A stretch of DNA of 64,000 bases, from NCBI GenBank assembly GCA_030248225.1, contig JASANE010026487.1:1-64000 (forward strand), read 5' to 3'. Made by a program: the position numbers and the translations under genes. This DNA comes from Trileptium ribeirensis. Taxonomy: Eukaryota > Nematoda > Enoplea > Enoplida > Thoracostomopsidae. This document shows, one piece after another, positions 58,938 to 64,000 of this stretch (within the stretch, counting starts at the first letter, position 1; each line of letters begins with the position of its first letter). The notes under the pieces are model-generated. The model worked only from the letters and a program-made list of their open reading frames with translations. It was not told the DNA's origin and made no database searches.

Positions 58938-61820
58938 ATGACGGACTCGAATTGGGATAGAGGTAGTGAAACTGGGTCCTCAGAGGGTTCCGATTGGTTG
59001 TCCGACCTTGAGTCTGAGCAGGGAGTTAACCCTCTTGAGCGTTCACTTAACGGGATAGAACAACAGTTAACTTGGTCAGAGGGGCAGCAAGGTCCACCAT
59101 GGAAGGATCGTAACCACCCAGTATGGAATCTATATGCGTGGACCAGCGGGTTAGAAATGGTGGGTCGAGAGTGGATGCACCCCACTAGTGTAGTGGTGGT
59201 AGACGCCCGTGACCAAATTGAGTCAGCGATAGGCATTATCGAACGGTCAGCTACCAACTTAATAGCGTGTGATATGGAAGGTGTAAACATCAGCTACCGA
59301 CAACAACAGCAATTTCGAGAAGCATCGGAAAAATATTTAGACACGCCTGAGAAGGATCCGTTTGACGTCTGCTGGCGATGGTTGCCACGTAACGCACGAC
59401 TCTGGGTCGATCCAAAATGGTTAGCCTATGCAGCAGGTTGGCAACGTACAGCAGCGGCTACATTGCAAGTCGCCACGATTGAAGGAGTTGTCATCATTTT
59501 TGATTTAATGGCGCTTGGTCCGGATATGCCTGCAGCGTTATATGCGTGTATTGCGTCAGAAGCACGACTCAAAATATGGTGGGCGATGAATAACGATGAA
59601 GGATTCTGGAACGTGCGATATTTGCAATACAATCAGCCGTTCCCACATGCTAATTCTATGGATTTGCAAGCAGCAGTAGGTCGTCGATATAGTTTGCGAC
59701 GATTTTTCTTCGTGTTTACCGGACGCATTCGACAAGATCCGACGCCGTATGGTACAACATTATTAGGAGGAATTCGTGTACGGCAAGTCGGTCCTGGAAA
59801 TTGGGTGCTAAACTTTGAAGAGTATCGACGATTCGTCCGATATAGTGCCAATGATGTCATGCTCATTGATGGAGCATTATTTATTGCACATCGACGTGGT
59901 ACGCCTCCACCGATGGGACGTCACGACGTTAATCGCTTATGGCATTTGATTGAGCAATTTCCGCGCATATTTCGAGCGTTTACAACGGATGCGCGTGGCT
60001 TAACAGTACGAGTTAATCCCGACGCCGTATCAAATCGTCGTGGTTATCAAGAAAGTATTGCCGAAAAAGTGGCTCAATGTGCTGGTTATTGGCGGCGCAA
60101 GGGCCGATGGAATGTCGAAGAGCATAGCAGCCTGTATCAAGTTAACGATCAGGATAATGGCGAAGCTGCTTTCGTAATTGACCTTGGAGGAAACTTACAT
60201 CGCGATACTGATCGATTATTTGCAGCAACGGCAGCGCAATTAAATCGACAATTGGGTCAAAATATGCGTTTGGATCCCATTGACTTGGATCATACGCCGG
60301 TTAGCGAAATTCCGGAATCCGAAATGCGCTATAATCGCGATTATCTTCCGGATGGTATGGATGAATTTAACGCATGGTATGAGGCGGAAAAACGACGACG
60401 AGCTAAGCGCAGTCGACGTCGTTCACGTATACAGCGACACCAAGATGTCGTCGCTGGTCCTGGAGATGAAACGGAGTTAGAGGAACGGCGTGAGGATATG
60501 TTCGACGAAGAAATGAACCAGCAAGCTATCCAATGGGAAACCGAGGGAGTGCCTGTGCGTGAAATTCGCGACCGGATAATGATAGCTTATGATGAGCATT
60601 ATGGCGGTGCATGTGTTGTCACCCGCCCAGCTGTATTGCAACGTTTGGATCGTCAGGTATTACGGGAAGAAGACGCAGTTTCTAATGCTTCATCAGCTGC
60701 TACAACACCGCCTGCGGTTCGCACACCGGAACCTGCATCAGATGACTCGGTACGCATAATAGGATCTGTAACGGTCACTGCTAGTCCCGTAGATCCTGTC
60801 CAATACCATTCTACTTGGGTCGAAAACGAGCAGATTGCTCATGAAAACCAGCGAAAGTGTCAGAAAATGGGAGGATTAGCAGCGCAGGAAAGCCTAGCAA
60901 CCCTGATGGGGATTACTGTAGCTTCGGAATCCGTGACTGAGTCGGTTGGTAGAAGGAAAACCCCCTTACGGATTGTGAGTGTAGATTCGTCCGCAGTAAC
61001 ATTACCAGCTCAGGAAACAATGGATCAATCCACGTTAAGTAGGATACGGTCTGAATCAGAAACGGCGGTAGTGTCCTCGAGTGGGTTAACTTTACCAGTG
61101 TCTTCCGCGTCTAGTTTAGTAACAGTAGCTCAAGCTGAGCCCGCGATGTCAGATATTGTGCCAATGACGGTACGACCAGTTAGGGGACGAGGGAGAGCTA
61201 GTATTATGTTCCCATCTAGCCTTCCCCAGTCGGCGCGTATGCGTTTGTCGCACGCTATTCGAGCGCCGTTTCAACAGCCTATTTCAGTGGTGAATCCAGC
61301 ACGACCGCGTGTCATGGATATGCTCACTAATCAACTAGTTACTGTCGCCTACGAGCACGTTCAACAACAAGAACAAGTTGCGGCTGTTGCCGAACAACCG
61401 CCTACTACAATGGTTACGAGTGGTCAAGAAATTTCGCCTTCGTTGCACATTGAATTGCAGTTGAGAAATTTACGTGGTACGGAGTTAGCACAAGTGCGTG
61501 AACAATTACAACAAGCCGTACCTCCATCAGCAGTGCAATTAGATGGTATGCTGTTAATGCAACAAATGCAATTGAATACACGAGTCGATACTGCGTTGCA
61601 TTATTTGCGTCGAATGGACGAAAGCTACCGAGCTCAATTGGAAGCCCGGCAAATGGAACTCGATCACGCACATCGTCAGAATGCTGAACTCAAACTGCGA
61701 TTACGAGAGAGAGTCGCCGGAACGCAAAACGCGGGGAACGCAAACCAAAAAGAAAACGCAACGAACTGCAAGTCGTCAAGCGCGTGCAGAACGTCGGTAC
61801 GACTACGAAAAAGTAACTAG
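58938..61820 (+). CDS. ORF3: DEDDy-type 3'-5' exonuclease domain protein, N-terminal part
   Basis: Start at ATG 58938 (MTDSNWDRGSETGSSEGSDW), the first ATG of a frame open from 58860. The N-terminus is acidic. Residues ~95-330 form an RNase D/WRN-like exonuclease: motif I ACDMEG with D112 and E114; motif II NNDEGF with D220, followed by SMDLQAA (D242) and YSLRRFF; motif III Y302-SAN-D306 (YSANDVMLI). This is the DEDDy set, so catalysis is likely preserved; such enzymes trim single-stranded or RNA 3' ends. Then come a helical basic region (EKRRRAKRSRRRSRIQRHQ near residue 490), an ~250-residue Ser/Thr/Val-rich linker and a glutamine-rich coiled coil (about residues 815-930). The frame ends after a shift in a GA run at 61705-61713; the real protein continues in the next frame. 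Confidence 0.85.
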   Translation: MTDSNWDRGSETGSSEGSDWLSDLESEQGVNPLERSLNGIEQQLTWSEGQQGPPWKDRNHPVWNLYAWTSGLEMVGREWMHPTSVVVVDARDQIESAIGIIERSATNLIACDMEGVNISYRQQQQFREASEKYLDTPEKDPFDVCWRWLPRNARLWVDPKWLAYAAGWQRTAAATLQVATIEGVVIIFDLMALGPDMPAALYACIASEARLKIWWAMNNDEGFWNVRYLQYNQPFPHANSMDLQAAVGRRYSLRRFFFVFTGRIRQDPTPYGTTLLGGIRVRQVGPGNWVLNFEEYRRFVRYSANDVMLIDGALFIAHRRGTPPPMGRHDVNRLWHLIEQFPRIFRAFTTDARGLTVRVNPDAVSNRRGYQESIAEKVAQCAGYWRRKGRWNVEEHSSLYQVNDQDNGEAAFVIDLGGNLHRDTDRLFAATAAQLNRQLGQNMRLDPIDLDHTPVSEIPESEMRYNRDYLPDGMDEFNAWYEAEKRRRAKRSRRRSRIQRHQDVVAGPGDETELEERREDMFDEEMNQQAIQWETEGVPVREIRDRIMIAYDEHYGGACVVTRPAVLQRLDRQVLREEDAVSNASSAATTPPAVRTPEPASDDSVRIIGSVTVTASPVDPVQYHSTWVENEQIAHENQRKCQKMGGLAAQESLATLMGITVASESVTESVGRRKTPLRIVSVDSSAVTLPAQETMDQSTLSRIRSESETAVVSSSGLTLPVSSASSLVTVAQAEPAMSDIVPMTVRPVRGRGRASIMFPSSLPQSARMRLSHAIRAPFQQPISVVNPARPRVMDMLTNQLVTVAYEHVQQQEQVAAVAEQPPTTMVTSGQEISPSLHIELQLRNLRGTELAQVREQLQQAVPPSAVQLDGMLLMQQMQLNTRVDTALHYLRRMDESYRAQLEARQMELDHAHRQNAELKLRLRERVAGTQNAGNANQKENATNCKSSSACRTSVRLRKSN

Positions 61821-63015
61821 CGAGTCCAGCGATAGTGATCGTGAAGCGAGACGACGACAGCGAGGTAAACAACGTGCCTCATCAGTTATTGTACCACGAC
61901 AGCGACAGGAAGTAGTTCATCATGTGGAGCAACAATCAACGTCGGCAGCAACTTTTGCGCCGTCTTTCACGTCAACGCCAGCCGTGTCAACGTTAACGGT
62001 GGCTACAGAGAAACAAAGAAAGGCTAGCGATGTGGAAATTTTTGAGGAGGCATCAGCTGTTACGCCCACGAAAGTGGTTTCAACGGCATCGGAGGAACAA
62101 GGAGCGACTGCTATTGCAGCAGTGCCACCGGCTGTGCAACCAGCGTCATCACAACGCGATGCTGGTCAATTAGCGCTACCGAGCGAACGACGAAGTGGAA
62201 CGGAGATGACTTCACTACATTTCAATGGTAATGACTTACGAACCGGTCGTATTACACCGTTTGGTAACCGGTTAATTTACCACTACTTCACGTTTTATCA
62301 ACCTGGGTTCAATGAGCCAATGCCACAACGTATGAACATGTTGTATCAGTATCTGCGTGATGAATTGAAACGCGAATTCAAGCAAATTGGTGAACGTGGA
62401 CGGCATATTAGCGAACGTGATTTAATTGACATTTTCTTCAAATGGGAAGAACGCGTTCGAAATATTATTTTTCAAAAACAGTGGGACGTTATTATTACGC
62501 CAGAACTATACGATCTTTTCGTACGTCGATTAGCGAATATGATACGTGGCTTCGTTTACGAAATGCTGCGACGGCGCAGCATTGCGATACAGTATTTCCC
62601 ACAACTACTTTTTACTGGCTTTAGTCGACGAAAATGGGAAAGCGACGTCCAACGCGATATGCGACGTTACGCTGATACGCGATCGGGAATCTCGAGTCAA
62701 GTAGCCCGAGTTCGTGACTATGTTTTTCTGAACACGGATTATCAGCGTCTACGCGACGAAGTTGACAGGTTGGAAAGTCAACTCAATGACCAACAAACGC
62801 AGGGAGACCCAGCGCACGAGCAACGGGAACAATTACAACAACTGATTGCTCGAGTTTCGAGACAAACGCGACAACAATTTTCTGCTGCGTTCTTGAACGA
62901 ACTGCAATTCGTTACACAATGGTATGATCGACGTCACGATTGTCCAGGGCAACCATTATCTATGCCCCTGGAACACGATTGGCCGCTATATTTGCCGAAA
63001 CCACGTCGGAACTAA
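61705..63015 (+). CDS. ORF3, C-terminal part: basic linker and unrecognised helical domain
   Basis: The frame is open from 61681, overlapping the previous one by 140 bp, but has no leader of its own. Its first residues continue the coiled coil and basic region, so it is best read as the 3' part of ORF3 after a loss of two bases in GAGAGAGAG at 61705-61713. It has a Lys/Arg/Thr-rich start, an Ala/Val/Thr-rich linker, then from about 62210 a compact ~260-residue domain: YHYFTFYQPGFNEPMPQRM, a long amphipathic LRDELKREFKQIGERG helix, a FKWEERVRNIIF block, a SRRKWESDVQRDMRRY block, and a final coiled coil with LRDEVDRLESQLNDQQTQ. I recognise no family. It could be an RNA- or particle-binding module. 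Confidence 0.7.
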   Translation, partial: ERESPERKTRGTQTKKKTQRTASRQARAERRYDYEKVTSESSDSDREARRRQRGKQRASSVIVPRQRQEVVHHVEQQSTSAATFAPSFTSTPAVSTLTVATEKQRKASDVEIFEEASAVTPTKVVSTASEEQGATAIAAVPPAVQPASSQRDAGQLALPSERRSGTEMTSLHFNGNDLRTGRITPFGNRLIYHYFTFYQPGFNEPMPQRMNMLYQYLRDELKREFKQIGERGRHISERDLIDIFFKWEERVRNIIFQKQWDVIITPELYDLFVRRLANMIRGFVYEMLRRRSIAIQYFPQLLFTGFSRRKWESDVQRDMRRYADTRSGISSQVARVRDYVFLNTDYQRLRDEVDRLESQLNDQQTQGDPAHEQREQLQQLIARVSRQTRQQFSAAFLNELQFVTQWYDRRHDCPGQPLSMPLEHDWPLYLPKPRRN

Positions 63016-63058
63016 AACAATGGTTACTGTTGTTAATTTTCGTCAATCGGGCGCTGCA

Positions 63059-63070
63059 ATAAACAATAAA
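63059..63070 (+). terminator. Overlapping polyadenylation signals after ORF3
   Basis: Two AATAAA hexamers back to back (63059-63064 and 63065-63070), 44 bp after the ORF3 stop, consistent with 3' processing of an ORF3-containing transcript near here. Confidence 0.5.
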
Positions 63071-63223
63071 AGTTATAACTTTAAAAAGTATTAGTATAAC
63101 CCTACTAATTGTGACGTCATAGGTTAACATTTTGAGTTATCGCGAACGTTTAATATCGATTTTTAATACGTCGCGAATTTGATTTCGAACAATTACGATA
63201 ATGAACACTATGGAACTATTGTG

Positions 63224-63333
63224 GAGTCCTGAATGGCAGGAACTCTTTCATTTGGTATTTCGATAATACAACGACAATTCCGGTTAACAATTTTATGTTA
63301 CGCCGCATTATGAGTCCTGAGTTGCAGGAACTC
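63224..63333 (+). repeat. Repeated stem-loop motif downstream of ORF3
   Basis: GAGTCCTGAATGGCAGGAACTC (63224-63245) and GAGTCCTGAGTTGCAGGAACTC (63312-63333) can each fold with GAGTCCTG against CAGGAACTC and a small bulge. Flanks are similar too (ATTTGGTATTTCG against TTTTGTATTTCG), with an 88-bp spacing. The stem is kept while loop bases vary. Confidence 0.6.
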
Positions 63334-64000
63334 TTATCGACATTTTGTATTTCGCCATGGTCGAGATGGACAATTTAATTTTGCCTCGTCATGATCGAAT
63401 ACAACAATGGCAACAACTATTAAGGATATTGACATTGTATGGAATAGACATTGTGAATTTAATACCGTTTGTCTGTATATTTTTCTTATATTTTTCTCGT
63501 ATATACATTTTGTTATAGGAACTTGTAGCTACGATTAATTTTTCGCCTCGTCATGCCTCGTCGTGGATGGATAAATGATGTGTGCCTGCAGTAATTCCAT
63601 TATTCGTCAACAATAACAATATGTACTGTGTTAATATATATGACGAATCGAGCTAGACTCGTTAAATTGGTAAATTGAGGGTAGCCCGTATTGATTTGTA
63701 TTACTTATTTTCAGCATAACTTGTGCTATATTGTGCCTTTAGGAAAATTCCATATTATTTTTCATTCACAAAATTTACAAAAACTTCATAAAAATTTAAA
63801 TAATTATAAAATCCAAAAACAACAAAAACTTACAAAATTCCAAAAATTTTCTATTTTTCACTTATTTTTATTTTGTCATAATTCTTGTCACCTTATTTTT
63901 GCTCATAATAAGTGTACGTGTATTGCCATAATAACGTTGGGTTTCCAAACAATTGGAGCTTTCATTTATATATATTTGATGTTACTTGTCATATTATTTG
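63334..64000. other. Element 3' region or flank; no gene seen
   Basis: No ORF of note and no similarity to the region upstream of gag. 63744-63876 is nearly free of G, recalling the tract at 49.2-49.9 kb on the other side of the element. No polypurine tract or LTR start is convincing. Confidence 0.4.

Larger units (their letters stand above)
51319..63100 (+). mobile_element. Ty3/Gypsy-type LTR retrotransposon with PHD-tagged integrase and exonuclease ORF3 (copy inactivated; right end beyond window)
   Basis: Order: leader, gag, protease, RT, RNase H, integrase, chromatin-reader finger, gap, ORF3, polyadenylation signals. RT before integrase places it in Ty3/Gypsy rather than Ty1/Copia. Damage seen: frameshifts at about 53240 and 61705 and in-frame stops at 53800, 57364 and 58252. 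The left border is uncertain; 51319 is only the base after the MITE flank. The sequence after 63015 does not match anything before 52059, so the 3' LTR must lie to the right or be lost. ORF3 with a DEDDy exonuclease has, as I recall, been reported in bdelloid rotifer LTR and Penelope-like elements. Confidence 0.85.

Noticed and set aside
63016..64000. A 3' LTR directly after ORF3
   Set aside because: No stretch of this region matches the sequence before gag, and no clear polypurine tract or TG start was found.
1..64000. CRISPR arrays, rRNA genes and complete tRNA genes
   Set aside because: No regularly spaced short repeats, no rRNA-like conserved blocks and no full cloverleaf were seen.

Overview
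This is AT-rich, repeat-dense eukaryotic DNA, almost certainly from an invertebrate animal. It holds one intron-split host gene, a SPATS2-like gene on the minus strand. It also carries several metazoan transposon types: a Ty3/Gypsy element, I-clade-like and CR1/Jockey-like non-LTR retrotransposons, a Tc1/mariner derivative with a DUF4817-type HTH, and a 537-bp MITE. I cannot name the species. The mariner type is common in arthropods, and the exonuclease ORF of the Gypsy element recalls bdelloid rotifer retroelements, but neither fixes the phylum. Nothing bacterial (operons, CRISPR) is visible.

Layout. 1-20 kb: no convincing gene; dispersed and tandem repeats, including a near-identical 1,428-bp tandem duplication (10.43-13.29 kb). 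20.9-23.2 kb: a 5'-truncated non-LTR retrotransposon on the minus strand (RT, RNase H, zinc finger), flanked by ~265-bp direct repeats. 26.4-40.1 kb: four coding exons of the SPATS2-like gene on the minus strand; its introns hold a ~715-bp tandem duplication, nested repeats, a ~1-kb diverged tandem array and a mariner deletion derivative. 40.7-46.6 kb: two decayed RT fragments, an inverted repeat copy and a tRNA-like SINE head. 47.4-49.9 kb: odd-composition DNA, including 657 bp with only two G residues. 50.78-51.32 kb: a MITE with 3-bp TAA target duplications. 51.9-63.1 kb: a large Ty3/Gypsy-type element.

The Gypsy element is the main item. Its order is leader with a possible primer-binding site, gag (coiled coil, capsid-like core, two zinc knuckles), protease, reverse transcriptase, RNase H, integrase (HHCC, DDE, C-terminal domain) and a C-terminal PHD finger. 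After a ~630-bp gap come a third ORF with a DEDDy 3'-5' exonuclease domain and an unrecognised C-terminal module, then polyadenylation signals. The copy is recently dead: three in-frame stops and two frameshifts, but nearly all catalytic motifs are intact. A splice donor in the leader and an acceptor before ORF3 suggest ORF3 could be made from a spliced RNA, as retroviral env is. No 3' LTR is visible, so the element probably runs past the window's right edge.
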